DNA of 64,000 nucleotides from Tissierellia bacterium (GCA_012728075.1 JAAYFV010000166.1:1-64000); one strand, 5' to 3'. Positions 28,952 through 39,059 are shown, counted from the stretch's first letter. Translations and numbers: made by a program. The notes: a model not told the origin generated them from the letters alone.

Positions 28952-29692
28952 ATGGGAGGGATAGGGATGAATAGGAAATTCAATATTATCCTACTCTTAT
29001 TTATATTAGTGCTGATGGTTATAATAATAGGAAACTATATACATCTTTTTTTCACCAAAAAAGGTATAGATTATGAAAATAAGGGTACCTATTTAAAAGT
29101 AGACAAGAATAATATAGCTCTATTAATAGAGGTTGATAAGAAGCAACTTCATATTTTAGATATTTCCTCCAATAAAATAGTTAAAAGCTATGTGGTAGCT
29201 ACTGGAAAGGTAGATACTCCAACTCCATTAGGTAGTTTTAAAATAGTAGAAAAAGCCAAATGGGGGGGAGAATTTGGTTCTAGATGGTTAGGTTTAAATG
29301 TACCTTGGGGGAAATATGGTATCCATGGTACAAACCAGCCAAGCTCTATAGGCTTTAATGCTTCTGCTGGTTGTATTAGGATGAGGAATAAAGATATAGA
29401 AGAATTATACAATATAGTGGAATACAATACCAGGGTTAATATAGTCAATGGACAATATGGCCCTTTTGCCTATGGATTTAGAAAATTGTCTCCAGGGGAT
29501 AGAGGTGCAGATGTATTAGAGGTTCAGAAAAGATTGAAATTACTAGGCTATTATGATGGTGCCCTTGATGGTATATATGGAGAAGGAATGAAAAGCTCCT
29601 TAATACAATATTTAAAGGATAATAATATGCCCTTGACAGATACAATAGATTTTAATATATATACTAAGTTGGGGATAATACTTATGGAGTGA
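28952..29692 (+). CDS. L,D-transpeptidase (YkuD) with peptidoglycan-binding domain
   Basis: IHGTNQPSSIGFNASAGCIRMRNKDIEELY active site; C-terminal GDRGADVLEVQKRLKLLGYYDG. Confidence 0.9.
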   Translation: MGGIGMNRKFNIILLLFILVLMVIIIGNYIHLFFTKKGIDYENKGTYLKVDKNNIALLIEVDKKQLHILDISSNKIVKSYVVATGKVDTPTPLGSFKIVEKAKWGGEFGSRWLGLNVPWGKYGIHGTNQPSSIGFNASAGCIRMRNKDIEELYNIVEYNTRVNIVNGQYGPFAYGFRKLSPGDRGADVLEVQKRLKLLGYYDGALDGIYGEGMKSSLIQYLKDNNMPLTDTIDFNIYTKLGIILME

Positions 29693-29778
29693 AATTACAT
29701 ATGGTTAATATTTTATCTATTGGGTATAAATATATGGCAAAGAAAAAATTCGAATAATTAAATTTAAGGAGGTTTATT

Positions 29779-30282
29779 ATGGCGTCTGAAAAATTATTAA
29801 AAGAACTAAACGATCAATTTAATTTTGAATTAGAATCAGGGTATTATTATATGGCAATGGCAGCCTACTGTGCTGAAGAGAACTTGGATGGTTTTGCTAA
29901 CTTTTTCATAATTCAAGGTCAAGAAGAGTATCTTCATGCTATGAAATTTTTTGATTTTATAAACGATATGGATGGAAGAGTTATCATGAAGGCTATAGGG
30001 GAACCCCAAAATGAATTTGAATCCCTAGTCCATGTATTTGAAACAGCTTTAAAACATGAGGAATTGGTAACTAGTAGGATAAACAAATTGATGGATTTGG
30101 CAAAAGAAGAAAAAGATTATGCAACTATTAGTTTTCTACAATGGTTTGTAGATGAACAATTAGAGGAAGAAAACAGCATGAAAGATATACTAGTAAAATT
30201 AAAGAGGATGGATGGACATTTCCAAGGTATATATATGTTAGATAGAGAATTAGCAGGAAGAACTTTGGAACCTATTGAATAA
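29779..30282 (+). CDS. Ferritin
   Basis: LNDQFNFELESGYYYMAMAAYCAEENLDGFANFFIIQGQEEYLHAMKFFDFI. Confidence 0.93.
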   Translation: MASEKLLKELNDQFNFELESGYYYMAMAAYCAEENLDGFANFFIIQGQEEYLHAMKFFDFINDMDGRVIMKAIGEPQNEFESLVHVFETALKHEELVTSRINKLMDLAKEEKDYATISFLQWFVDEQLEEENSMKDILVKLKRMDGHFQGIYMLDRELAGRTLEPIE

Positions 30283-30290
30283 TGAATATT

Positions 30291-30322
30291 AAAAAAGACA
30301 GGCATTTTGACCTGTCTTTTTT
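30291..30322. terminator. Bidirectional intrinsic terminator
   Basis: AAAAAAGACAGG / CCTGTCTTTTTT between convergent genes. Confidence 0.88.
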
Positions 30323-30332
30323 TGTAGACGTA

Positions 30333-30563
30333 CTATCTAGTTGTAGTACCTCCACCCATACTTCTTTGTGCCATTTCAACTAGTCTTTTAGTCATATATC
30401 CACCAACATATCCATTTTGCCTAGATGGTAAATTACCTTTATCTATTGAGTTGTAGTCTGACATACCCAATTCAGAAGCTATTTCTAACTTCATTTGATC
30501 TAGTGCTTGACGAGCTTCTGGTACTAGGATGTTATTTGAACCTGTTTTGTTATTAGTAGCCAT
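30333..30563 (-). CDS. Alpha/beta-type small acid-soluble spore protein
   Basis: EARQALDQMKLEIASELG...GNLPSRQNGYVGGYMTKRLVEMAQ. Confidence 0.93.
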   Translation of the reverse strand: MATNNKTGSNNILVPEARQALDQMKLEIASELGMSDYNSIDKGNLPSRQNGYVGGYMTKRLVEMAQRSMGGGTTTR

Positions 30564-30920
30564 TAATTTCAACTCCTTTCTTAGGTAATTATTTTTTTAT
30601 ATTTATAAGATTTTGTAATAGTATTATGTGTAGAAAAGACTAAGATAAACCATGTAATTTTATCTACTATTAGAGCCATTTTCTAATATAACCAAAAAAT
30701 GAGATTTAAAAAAACAGAGCTATTAGTCCGGGGAAAAGGAAAAAAGTACGCAAATACGTAATTTACTTAATAAGCAGTATTGGAGATGTTTTTTTTAAAA
30801 AAAGTACGAAAAACAGGAAAACATTGATTCTCTTTTATTTCATCTCTAGTAAATTCAATTGATATATATTGGCATGAATATTGCTAATTAATTATAGTTA
30901 GCAATATTTTATATGAAAGG

Positions 30921-32189
30921 ATGAAAACCATGTCAAATTTTCACTTTGCTGGTTGTGATACAGTATATTTAACAGAAAAATACGGAACACCTTTATATGT
31001 TATCTCCGAGGATTTCATAATAGATAGAATTGATGAAATAAAGGAGAATTTTGTAAAAAAATATAATCATGTAGAGGCTGTTTATGCAAGTAAGGCTTTT
31101 CTTACCAAGGAGATGGCTAGGATAATAAAAAGGGAAGGAATAGGTATAGATGTGGTATCTGGTGGAGAGCTATATACAGCAATACAGGTAGATTTTCCTC
31201 CAGAAAAAATAGTTTTTCATGGTAATAACAAAAGCTATGAGGAACTTGAGATGGCTGTAGACTATGGAGTAGGTAGAATAGTAGTGGACAACCTCTATGA
31301 ACTTAAAAACTTAAATCATATTGGGAAACAATATGGAAAAAAAATAGACATGCTATATAGAGTTACTCCAGGAGTAAATAGCCATACCCATAGATATATT
31401 CAAACAGGACAAGTAGATTCTAAATTTGGAATTCCCATGGCAGATGACATTATATATAATGCTATTGAAAAAGCTATGAATCTATCTAATATAAATCTAT
31501 TGGGTTTTCATTTTCATATAGGATCTCAGATTTTAGATAATATTACCTATCTAGAAGCTGTAGGAAATATAATGAAACTTATGAAGGAATCTAAGGATAG
31601 ATTTAATTTTGAAACCAAGGAATTAAATACAGGTGGAGGTTATGGAATACAATATGGAGGAGGAGAAGGAAAATCTATAAACTTTTATACTGATGCCATA
31701 ATGGATGAAGTATATAAAGGGTGTAAGAAATATAAACTAGAAGTTCCAAAGGTAGTTATAGAACCTGGTCGATGGATTATAGGGGAAGCTGGCATTACAC
31801 TATATACTATAGGTTCAATAAAGGAGATTCCCAATGTAAGGACCTATGTAAGTGTAGATGGAGGTATGACGGATAATCCCCGTCCTAGTTTATACGAAGC
31901 CAAATATAATGCTCTAGTAGCAAATAAAATAGATGAAGAACCAGCTCAAAAGGTAACTATTGCTGGCAAATGTTGTGAATCTGGAGATATACTAATATGG
32001 GATCTTAAAGTACCAAAAGTGGAACCAGGAGATATATTAGCGGTTTTATCTACAGGGGCATACAATTATTCTATGGCTAGTAATTATAACAAAATTCCCA
32101 AGCCTGCAGTAGTAATGATAAAAGATAGTATAGATAGGCTAATAGTAAAAAGGGAGAGTTATGAAGATATGTTAAAAAATGAGGTTTAA
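30921..32189 (+). CDS. lysA: Diaminopimelate decarboxylase
   Basis: EAVYASKAFLTKEMARI, ELNTGGGYGIQYGGG, EPGRWIIGEAG, CCESGDIL. Confidence 0.95.
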   Translation: MKTMSNFHFAGCDTVYLTEKYGTPLYVISEDFIIDRIDEIKENFVKKYNHVEAVYASKAFLTKEMARIIKREGIGIDVVSGGELYTAIQVDFPPEKIVFHGNNKSYEELEMAVDYGVGRIVVDNLYELKNLNHIGKQYGKKIDMLYRVTPGVNSHTHRYIQTGQVDSKFGIPMADDIIYNAIEKAMNLSNINLLGFHFHIGSQILDNITYLEAVGNIMKLMKESKDRFNFETKELNTGGGYGIQYGGGEGKSINFYTDAIMDEVYKGCKKYKLEVPKVVIEPGRWIIGEAGITLYTIGSIKEIPNVRTYVSVDGGMTDNPRPSLYEAKYNALVANKIDEEPAQKVTIAGKCCESGDILIWDLKVPKVEPGDILAVLSTGAYNYSMASNYNKIPKPAVVMIKDSIDRLIVKRESYEDMLKNEV

Positions 32190-32224
32190 TTATCTCATGA
32201 ATAAATTTTTATTTCTATTATATT

Positions 32225-32262
32225 AAAAATTGGGTGACTTTTAGTTACCCAATTTTTTACTT
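32225..32262 (+). terminator. Intrinsic terminator after lysA
   Basis: AAAAATTGGGTGAC...GTTACCCAATTTTTT. Confidence 0.85.
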
Positions 32263-32350
32263 TATTAATCAACAAATTATTGGAACCATTATTAAAAATA
32301 TACGTATTATGATTATAAATAAAAAATATTCAAATTGGGAGGTCTAGCCT

Positions 32351-32536
32351 ATGAATGGAGATTTTTATGCTGAAAGAAATCAAAAAGGTTTAGCTAGAGT
32401 TTATATACCTTTTCAAATTATGAATGGAGTTTTTAGCCCTAGTGAAGCTCTTAAAAAAGGTACTTTGTTCCCTGAACTATATAAACCCTACAAAGAAAAT
32501 GGAGCTAATTTATATGGAGGTGAATTTAATGGATAG
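32351..32536 (+). CDS. cotJA: Spore coat-associated protein CotJA
   Basis: GLARVYIPFQIMNGVFSPSEALKKGTLFPELYKPY; cotJABC order. Confidence 0.88.
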   Translation: MNGDFYAERNQKGLARVYIPFQIMNGVFSPSEALKKGTLFPELYKPYKENGANLYGGEFNG

Positions 32537-32789
32537 GGAACAGAAGATATTATTAAAGGAAATAATGGAAGTTGGATTTGTATTAGTGGAAACTAATCTT
32601 TATTTAGACATTCAACCAAATGACGAAAGAGCCTTAAGGCTTCATAATAGTTATTCACAAAAATATAAAGAGTTAGAGTCTTTATACCAAGCCAAATATG
32701 GGCCTTTAAGATATACAGAAATGAGTAGCTATCCATGGGCATATATCAATGGACCTTGGCCTTGGGAAATAAACTTTGATATACCTTAA
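32529..32789 (+). CDS. cotJB: Spore coat protein CotJB (ORF track start 32424 too long)
   Basis: MDREQKILLKEIMEVGFVLVETNLYLDIQPND...WPWEINF. Confidence 0.9.
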   Translation: MDREQKILLKEIMEVGFVLVETNLYLDIQPNDERALRLHNSYSQKYKELESLYQAKYGPLRYTEMSSYPWAYINGPWPWEINFDIP

Positions 32790-32801
32790 GGAGGTTTTAA
32801 T

Positions 32802-33374
32802 ATGTGGATATATGAAAAAAGATTACAATATCCTGTAAGAGTGGATACTACAAATCCTACACTTGCAGCTATGATAATCGAACAATTTGGTGGTGCTGAT
32901 GGGGAATTATCAGCAGGGATTAGATACTTAACTCAAAGATGGACTATGCCCACCAATCAAACAAAGGCATTGCTTACAGATATAGGAACAGAGGAATTAG
33001 CCCATTGGGAAATCATAGGGACTTTAGTGTGGAAACTGGTAAAGGATGCCCCAGTAGATGAAATAAAAGGAACTCCCTTTGAAGCCCATTATGTAAATCA
33101 TGGCAAAAGCCCTTTTCCTCATAGTGCAGCTGGTGAAGCTTGGACTGCTGCATATATTCAATCAAAAGGGGATCCAATAGCAGATCTTCATGAGGATATG
33201 GCAGCAGAGCAAAAGGCAAGAGCCACTTATGAATGGCTAATTAACATCAGTGATGACCCAGGAGTTAAAGATACGTTAAGATTTCTAAGGGAAAGAGAAA
33301 TAGTCCATTTTCAAAGATTTGGCGAAGCTCTTATGATATTACAAGATGAATTAAATAGCAAGAAGTTTTTTTAA
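32802..33374 (+). CDS. cotJC: Manganese catalase-like spore coat protein CotJC
   Basis: MWIYEKRLQYPVRVDTTNPTLAAMIIEQFGGADGELSAGIRYLTQRW...ELAHWEIIGTL. Confidence 0.93.
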   Translation: MWIYEKRLQYPVRVDTTNPTLAAMIIEQFGGADGELSAGIRYLTQRWTMPTNQTKALLTDIGTEELAHWEIIGTLVWKLVKDAPVDEIKGTPFEAHYVNHGKSPFPHSAAGEAWTAAYIQSKGDPIADLHEDMAAEQKARATYEWLINISDDPGVKDTLRFLREREIVHFQRFGEALMILQDELNSKKFF

Positions 33375-33516
33375 AAAAACAGGGTTTTCCTGTTTTTTTA
33401 ATTGGACTAGACATATGAATTAAAAAAGGGTAAAATATAAGGGACAAGTATAATTTAATTGATATAATAAGTGTAAGGTAATGTATTGTTAAAAATATAG
33501 CAAAGGGGGAATATCT

Positions 33517-34062
33517 ATGAAAGCAATGACAGCTCAAAATTTGAGATCAGCTTTTGGAGGAGAGAGCCAAGCCCATATGAGATATAGAATTTGGGGCGAT
33601 AAGGCTGATGAAGATGGATTTCCAACAGTAGCTAGATTATTTAGAGCAACCTCTGATGCAGAGGAAATACATGCTACATTGCATTTTAAAGCCTTAAAAG
33701 ATGAAAAAGGAGATTTTTCAGTTACTTCAGGAGCAGGATTTGGTTTTAGTACTACATCAGAAAATCTTCAAGGGGCTATTGATGGAGAGTTGTTTGAAGT
33801 AAATGAAATGTACCCAGCTTACATAGCAGTAGCTGAAATGCAAGAGGAAAAAGCAGCCCTATCTGCTATGAGGTTTGCTATTGAAGCAGAAAAAGTCCAT
33901 GCAGATCTGTTTACAAAGGCCAAGGAAGCGGTAGACAATGGCAAGGATTTAGAAGCAGAAAAGGTATTATTATGCCCAGTATGTGGTTTTATAAGTATAA
34001 CTGGTGAAGAAGATAATTGTCCTATATGTAAAGCAAAAAAAGAATTATTCATAGAATATTAA
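33517..34062 (+). CDS. Rubrerythrin
   Basis: AFGGESQAHMRYRIWGDKAD, C-terminal rubredoxin CPVCGFI...CPICKAKK. Confidence 0.93.
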   Translation: MKAMTAQNLRSAFGGESQAHMRYRIWGDKADEDGFPTVARLFRATSDAEEIHATLHFKALKDEKGDFSVTSGAGFGFSTTSENLQGAIDGELFEVNEMYPAYIAVAEMQEEKAALSAMRFAIEAEKVHADLFTKAKEAVDNGKDLEAEKVLLCPVCGFISITGEEDNCPICKAKKELFIEY

Positions 34063-34090
34063 TAAGGCACCTATTGGTGCCTTAGTTTTT
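34063..34090 (+). terminator. Intrinsic terminator after rubrerythrin
   Basis: TAAGGCACC / GGTGCCTTA then TTTTTT. Confidence 0.85.
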
Positions 34091-34180
34091 TATGAAAAGG
34101 TTTTCAAAGTTTAAATTATCAACTAAATATAGGAAGATTAGGGGGAAATAGCCATATAGGTATCAAGGATGTGAACAAAT

Positions 34181-34789
34181 ATGATCATAGAAACCCTGGT
34201 TTTTTCATTACTAATTGGGAAACTACGAGGGGGCAAAATAAAAAACCTTGGGAAACTTCATATTAGAGGAGGACATCTGCTTATAATTGGTTTATTATTG
34301 GAGATGTTTAGTTTAATAATAGTTAAAAAATCTCAAGGGAAAGTATCCCAATTTATAATAGAGTATTTTAGAATAATTCGTGGTATTACATTTTTGTTGG
34401 TAATTATAGCTTTGATATTTAATATTAAACAAAAATGGTTAGGATTGACTTTAATTGGAATCATAATGAATTTTATCCCCATATGGGCAAATAATGGGAA
34501 GATGCCTGTATCCATTTATGGATTGGTAAATTCCCATATGTATGAGCAATTAGATCTATTAAAGAAGGATATAATATTGACTCATACAATTGGAGATAAA
34601 AACACTAAATTCTATTATCTATCGGATATAATACCTATACCAAAACCTTACCCACTACCAAAGGTTATAAGTTTTGGAGATATATTAATATCTATAAGCT
34701 TATTCTTATTGATTCAACATTTTATGAAATCAAATTATAAAAGAGGTAAGGGTATAAAACTTATAGGCAATAGGTATTTTAAGCTATAG
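34181..34789 (+). CDS. DUF5317-like membrane protein
   Basis: RGGHLLIIGLLLEMFSLII, MNFIPIWANNGKMPVS. Confidence 0.7.
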   Translation: MIIETLVFSLLIGKLRGGKIKNLGKLHIRGGHLLIIGLLLEMFSLIIVKKSQGKVSQFIIEYFRIIRGITFLLVIIALIFNIKQKWLGLTLIGIIMNFIPIWANNGKMPVSIYGLVNSHMYEQLDLLKKDIILTHTIGDKNTKFYYLSDIIPIPKPYPLPKVISFGDILISISLFLLIQHFMKSNYKRGKGIKLIGNRYFKL

Positions 34790-34881
34790 ATGTTTTAAAA
34801 ATTATTTTACGATTAATATAATTAAAAAGCCATTAAATTTTTAAAATTAATATAAAGAAATATTATTTAGGAGGTAATATT

Positions 34882-35145
34882 ATGTATAAACAAGAAGTTA
34901 CTTTGCAAAATGAAACAGGTCTTCATGCTAGACCAGCAAGCTTATTTGTTAAGGAAGCATCTAGATTTTCAGCAGATGTAAAGGTATTAAAGGATGGAAA
35001 AGAATATAATGCAAAAAGCATCATGGGTATACTTAGCATGGGAGCTGGTAAAGGAGACACAATATTGATTCAAGCTGAAGGCGATGATGCCAAAGATGCT
35101 GTAGAGGCTCTCGTAAAGCTTGTAAACGATAATTTTAACGAATAA
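34882..35145 (+). CDS. ptsH: Phosphocarrier protein HPr
   Basis: NETGLHARPASLFVKEASRF, KSIMGILSMG. Confidence 0.95.
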   Translation: MYKQEVTLQNETGLHARPASLFVKEASRFSADVKVLKDGKEYNAKSIMGILSMGAGKGDTILIQAEGDDAKDAVEALVKLVNDNFNE

Positions 35146-35157
35146 GGAGGATTTTCC

Positions 35158-36864
35158 ATGAAAGGAATAGGAACATCACCAGGAATTGCTTTAGGCCATG
35201 TTATAGTATATAAAGAACCAGAAATAGCTGTAACTAAAGAACAAGTTCAAGATATTGATAAAGAAATAGATAGATTGGAAAAAGCTATAAAAATAGGAAT
35301 CAAACAAATTGAAAATCTATATGAAAAAACCCTAAAAAATGTTGGAAAAGAAGAAGCAGAGATATTTAATGCTCATAAAATGATGATAGAGGATCCAGAG
35401 TTTATCGGTGATGTTAAAGAGACGATAAAAAGTCAAGAAGTAAATGCAGAATGGGCAGTAAAAAACACCGCCGACAAGTATATAGAAATGTTTGAAAATA
35501 TTGAAGATGAATATCTAAGAGAAAGAGCTTTAGATTTAAAAGATGTATCCAAAAGGTTATTGAGAATACTATTGGATATTGAAACCATGGATCTTGGTTC
35601 CCTAGAAGAAGAAAGTATTATAGTGGCTGAAGATTTAACACCGTCGGATACAGCTCAAATGAATAAAGATATGGTATTAGGTTTTGTAACTGAACTAGGA
35701 GGGAAGACCTCCCATACATCTATTATGGCAAGAACATTGGAAATACCAGCTGTATCTGGATTAAAGGATATAACTAACAAAGTAAAAAATGGAGATTTTA
35801 TAATAATCGATGGTAAAGAAGGCATAGTACTATTAAACCCTTCAGAAGAAGAAATAAAAACTTATGAACAAAAGAAAAAAGATTATAAGGAATTCCAACT
35901 GAAACTAGAGGATATGAAAGGAAAAGAGAGCATATCTAAGGATGGAGTTAAGGTGGAAATAGCAGCTAATATTGGTACTCCTAAGGATGTAGATAAGGTT
36001 ATAGAAAATGATGGGGAAGGCATAGGACTATATAGGACAGAATTTCTATATATGGATAGCAAAACATTGCCAACAGAAGAAGAACAATTTGAAGCATATA
36101 AGATAGTAGCTGAAAGACTAGAGGGAAAACCAGTTGTGATTAGGACTTTAGATGTAGGTGGAGATAAGGATATTCCTTATTTAGATTTACCAGAAGAGAT
36201 GAACCCTTTCCTAGGATATAGAGCTATTAGGCTTTGCTTAGATAGGACGGATATATTTAAGACACAACTAAGGGCTTTGTTAAGGGCTTCGGCTTTTGGG
36301 AATGTAAAGATAATGTTTCCCATGATATCCAGCATACAGGAAATTAGAGATGCTAAAAAAATACTAGAAGAAGCAAAAGAAGAGTTGAGAAAAGAAAACA
36401 TCCCCTTTGATGAAAATATAGAAGTGGGTATAATGGTGGAAATTCCAGCTGCAGCAGTCCATTCAGATATATTTGCAAAAGAAGTAGATTTCTTTAGCAT
36501 TGGAACCAATGATTTAATCCAATATACTTTAGCTGTAGACAGAGGTAATCAAGATATATCGTATCTATACAATCAATATCACCCAGGGGTACTAAAATTA
36601 ATTAAGATGACCATAGAAAATGGACACAAGGAAGGCATATGGGTAGGAATGTGTGGAGAAGCAGCAGGAGATGAGAAATTAATACCTCTACTACTAGGTA
36701 TGGGATTAGATGAATTTAGCATGAGTTCTTCCTCTATGCTAAGGGCTCGATGGATAATAAACAATACATCTAAAAGAGAAATTGAATCCATGTTAGACGA
36801 AATACTAAGTTTACCTACAGCAGAAGATGTAGAAAAATTCATAGACGAAAAGATATTAGGATAG
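35158..36864 (+). CDS. ptsI: PTS enzyme I
   Basis: GGKTSHTSIMARTLEIPAVSG, DIPYLDLPEEMNPFLGYRAIR, SIGTNDLIQYTLAVDRGN. Confidence 0.96.
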   Translation: MKGIGTSPGIALGHVIVYKEPEIAVTKEQVQDIDKEIDRLEKAIKIGIKQIENLYEKTLKNVGKEEAEIFNAHKMMIEDPEFIGDVKETIKSQEVNAEWAVKNTADKYIEMFENIEDEYLRERALDLKDVSKRLLRILLDIETMDLGSLEEESIIVAEDLTPSDTAQMNKDMVLGFVTELGGKTSHTSIMARTLEIPAVSGLKDITNKVKNGDFIIIDGKEGIVLLNPSEEEIKTYEQKKKDYKEFQLKLEDMKGKESISKDGVKVEIAANIGTPKDVDKVIENDGEGIGLYRTEFLYMDSKTLPTEEEQFEAYKIVAERLEGKPVVIRTLDVGGDKDIPYLDLPEEMNPFLGYRAIRLCLDRTDIFKTQLRALLRASAFGNVKIMFPMISSIQEIRDAKKILEEAKEELRKENIPFDENIEVGIMVEIPAAAVHSDIFAKEVDFFSIGTNDLIQYTLAVDRGNQDISYLYNQYHPGVLKLIKMTIENGHKEGIWVGMCGEAAGDEKLIPLLLGMGLDEFSMSSSSMLRARWIINNTSKREIESMLDEILSLPTAEDVEKFIDEKILG

Positions 36865-36870
36865 TATTTT

Positions 36871-36904
36871 AAGGGATTGTCTTATAATAAGACAGTCCCT
36901 TTTA
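36871..36904 (+). terminator. Intrinsic terminator after ptsI
   Basis: AAGGGATTGTCTTAT...ATAAGACAGTCCCTTTT. Confidence 0.88.
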
Positions 36905-36942
36905 TAAAAATTCATACAAATAAAATCTTATATTTGAATACA

Positions 36943-36998
36943 GTTTTTCATTTTAACCAATAATATAGTTAACTATATTATTGGTTAAAATGAAAAAC
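36943..36998. repeat. Core of palindrome axis (centre 36970/36971)
   Basis: TTTTTCATTTTAACCAATAATATAGTT|AACTATATTATTGGTTAAAATGAAAAA, no spacer. Confidence 0.95.
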
Positions 36999-37076
36999 TG
37001 TATTCAAATATAAGATTTTATTTGTATGAATTTTTATAAAAGGGACTGTCTTATTATAAGACAATCCCTTAAAATA

Positions 37077-38783
37077 CTATCCTAATATCTTTTCGTCTAT
37101 GAATTTTTCTACATCTTCTGCTGTAGGTAAACTTAGTATTTCGTCTAACATGGATTCAATTTCTCTTTTAGATGTATTGTTTATTATCCATCGAGCCCTT
37201 AGCATAGAGGAAGAACTCATGCTAAATTCATCTAATCCCATACCTAGTAGTAGAGGTATTAATTTCTCATCTCCTGCTGCTTCTCCACACATTCCTACCC
37301 ATATGCCTTCCTTGTGTCCATTTTCTATGGTCATCTTAATTAATTTTAGTACCCCTGGGTGATATTGATTGTATAGATACGATATATCTTGATTACCTCT
37401 GTCTACAGCTAAAGTATATTGGATTAAATCATTGGTTCCAATGCTAAAGAAATCTACTTCTTTTGCAAATATATCTGAATGGACTGCTGCAGCTGGAATT
37501 TCCACCATTATACCCACTTCTATATTTTCATCAAAGGGGATGTTTTCTTTTCTCAACTCTTCTTTTGCTTCTTCTAGTATTTTTTTAGCATCTCTAATTT
37601 CCTGTATGCTGGATATCATGGGAAACATTATCTTTACATTCCCAAAAGCCGAAGCCCTTAACAAAGCCCTTAGTTGTGTCTTAAATATATCCGTCCTATC
37701 TAAGCAAAGCCTAATAGCTCTATATCCTAGGAAAGGGTTCATCTCTTCTGGTAAATCTAAATAAGGAATATCCTTATCTCCACCTACATCTAAAGTCCTA
37801 ATCACAACTGGTTTTCCCTCTAGTCTTTCAGCTACTATCTTATATGCTTCAAATTGTTCTTCTTCTGTTGGCAATGTTTTGCTATCCATATATAGAAATT
37901 CTGTCCTATATAGTCCTATGCCTTCCCCATCATTTTCTATAACCTTATCTACATCCTTAGGAGTACCAATATTAGCTGCTATTTCCACCTTAACTCCATC
38001 CTTAGATATGCTCTCTTTTCCTTTCATATCCTCTAGTTTCAGTTGGAATTCCTTATAATCTTTTTTCTTTTGTTCATAAGTTTTTATTTCTTCTTCTGAA
38101 GGGTTTAATAGTACTATGCCTTCTTTACCATCGATTATTATAAAATCTCCATTTTTTACTTTGTTAGTTATATCCTTTAATCCAGATACAGCTGGTATTT
38201 CCAATGTTCTTGCCATAATAGATGTATGGGAGGTCTTCCCTCCTAGTTCAGTTACAAAACCTAATACCATATCTTTATTCATTTGAGCTGTATCCGACGG
38301 TGTTAAATCTTCAGCCACTATAATACTTTCTTCTTCTAGGGAACCAAGATCCATGGTTTCAATATCCAATAGTATTCTCAATAACCTTTTGGATACATCT
38401 TTTAAATCTAAAGCTCTTTCTCTTAGATATTCATCTTCAATATTTTCAAACATTTCTATATACTTGTCGGCGGTGTTTTTTACTGCCCATTCTGCATTTA
38501 CTTCTTGACTTTTTATCGTCTCTTTAACATCACCGATAAACTCTGGATCCTCTATCATCATTTTATGAGCATTAAATATCTCTGCTTCTTCTTTTCCAAC
38601 ATTTTTTAGGGTTTTTTCATATAGATTTTCAATTTGTTTGATTCCTATTTTTATAGCTTTTTCCAATCTATCTATTTCTTTATCAATATCTTGAACTTGT
38701 TCTTTAGTTACAGCTATTTCTGGTTCTTTATATACTATAACATGGCCTAAAGCAATTCCTGGTGATGTTCCTATTCCTTTCAT
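37077..38783 (-). CDS. ptsI: PTS enzyme I (mirror copy)
   Basis: Identical protein to 35158-36864. Confidence 0.9.
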   Translation of the reverse strand: MKGIGTSPGIALGHVIVYKEPEIAVTKEQVQDIDKEIDRLEKAIKIGIKQIENLYEKTLKNVGKEEAEIFNAHKMMIEDPEFIGDVKETIKSQEVNAEWAVKNTADKYIEMFENIEDEYLRERALDLKDVSKRLLRILLDIETMDLGSLEEESIIVAEDLTPSDTAQMNKDMVLGFVTELGGKTSHTSIMARTLEIPAVSGLKDITNKVKNGDFIIIDGKEGIVLLNPSEEEIKTYEQKKKDYKEFQLKLEDMKGKESISKDGVKVEIAANIGTPKDVDKVIENDGEGIGLYRTEFLYMDSKTLPTEEEQFEAYKIVAERLEGKPVVIRTLDVGGDKDIPYLDLPEEMNPFLGYRAIRLCLDRTDIFKTQLRALLRASAFGNVKIMFPMISSIQEIRDAKKILEEAKEELRKENIPFDENIEVGIMVEIPAAAVHSDIFAKEVDFFSIGTNDLIQYTLAVDRGNQDISYLYNQYHPGVLKLIKMTIENGHKEGIWVGMCGEAAGDEKLIPLLLGMGLDEFSMSSSSMLRARWIINNTSKREIESMLDEILSLPTAEDVEKFIDEKILG

Positions 38784-38795
38784 GGAAAATCCTCC

Positions 38796-39059
38796 TTATT
38801 CGTTAAAATTATCGTTTACAAGCTTTACGAGAGCCTCTACAGCATCTTTGGCATCATCGCCTTCAGCTTGAATCAATATTGTGTCTCCTTTACCAGCTCC
38901 CATGCTAAGTATACCCATGATGCTTTTTGCATTATATTCTTTTCCATCCTTTAATACCTTTACATCTGCTGAAAATCTAGATGCTTCCTTAACAAATAAG
39001 CTTGCTGGTCTAGCATGAAGACCTGTTTCATTTTGCAAAGTAACTTCTTGTTTATACAT
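38796..39059 (-). CDS. ptsH: HPr (mirror copy)
   Basis: Identical to 34882-35145. Confidence 0.9.
   Translation of the reverse strand: MYKQEVTLQNETGLHARPASLFVKEASRFSADVKVLKDGKEYNAKSIMGILSMGAGKGDTILIQAEGDDAKDAVEALVKLVNDNFNE

Larger units (their letters stand above)
9941..36970 (+). repeat. Left arm of a spacerless 2 x 27,030-bp inverted repeat
   Basis: Every ORF here has an equal-length, identical-sequence counterpart at 73941-p on the opposite strand; axis and right end checked directly (9941 aagtggctaa... equals reverse complement of the window end ...ttagccactt). Confidence 0.97.

Noticed and set aside
29699-29760. Tiny ORF MVNILSIGYKYMAKKKFE between L,D-transpeptidase and ferritin
   Set aside because: No convincing RBS or conservation evidence.
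30573-30920. Lysine riboswitch upstream of lysA
   Set aside because: None of the conserved lysine aptamer elements were recognisable in the spacer.
36943-36998. Protelomerase-type hairpin telomere of a linear replicon
   Set aside because: Would give the same sequence signature, but no protelomerase or plasmid/phage genes are present and the flanks are chromosomal; kept only as a low-probability alternative.
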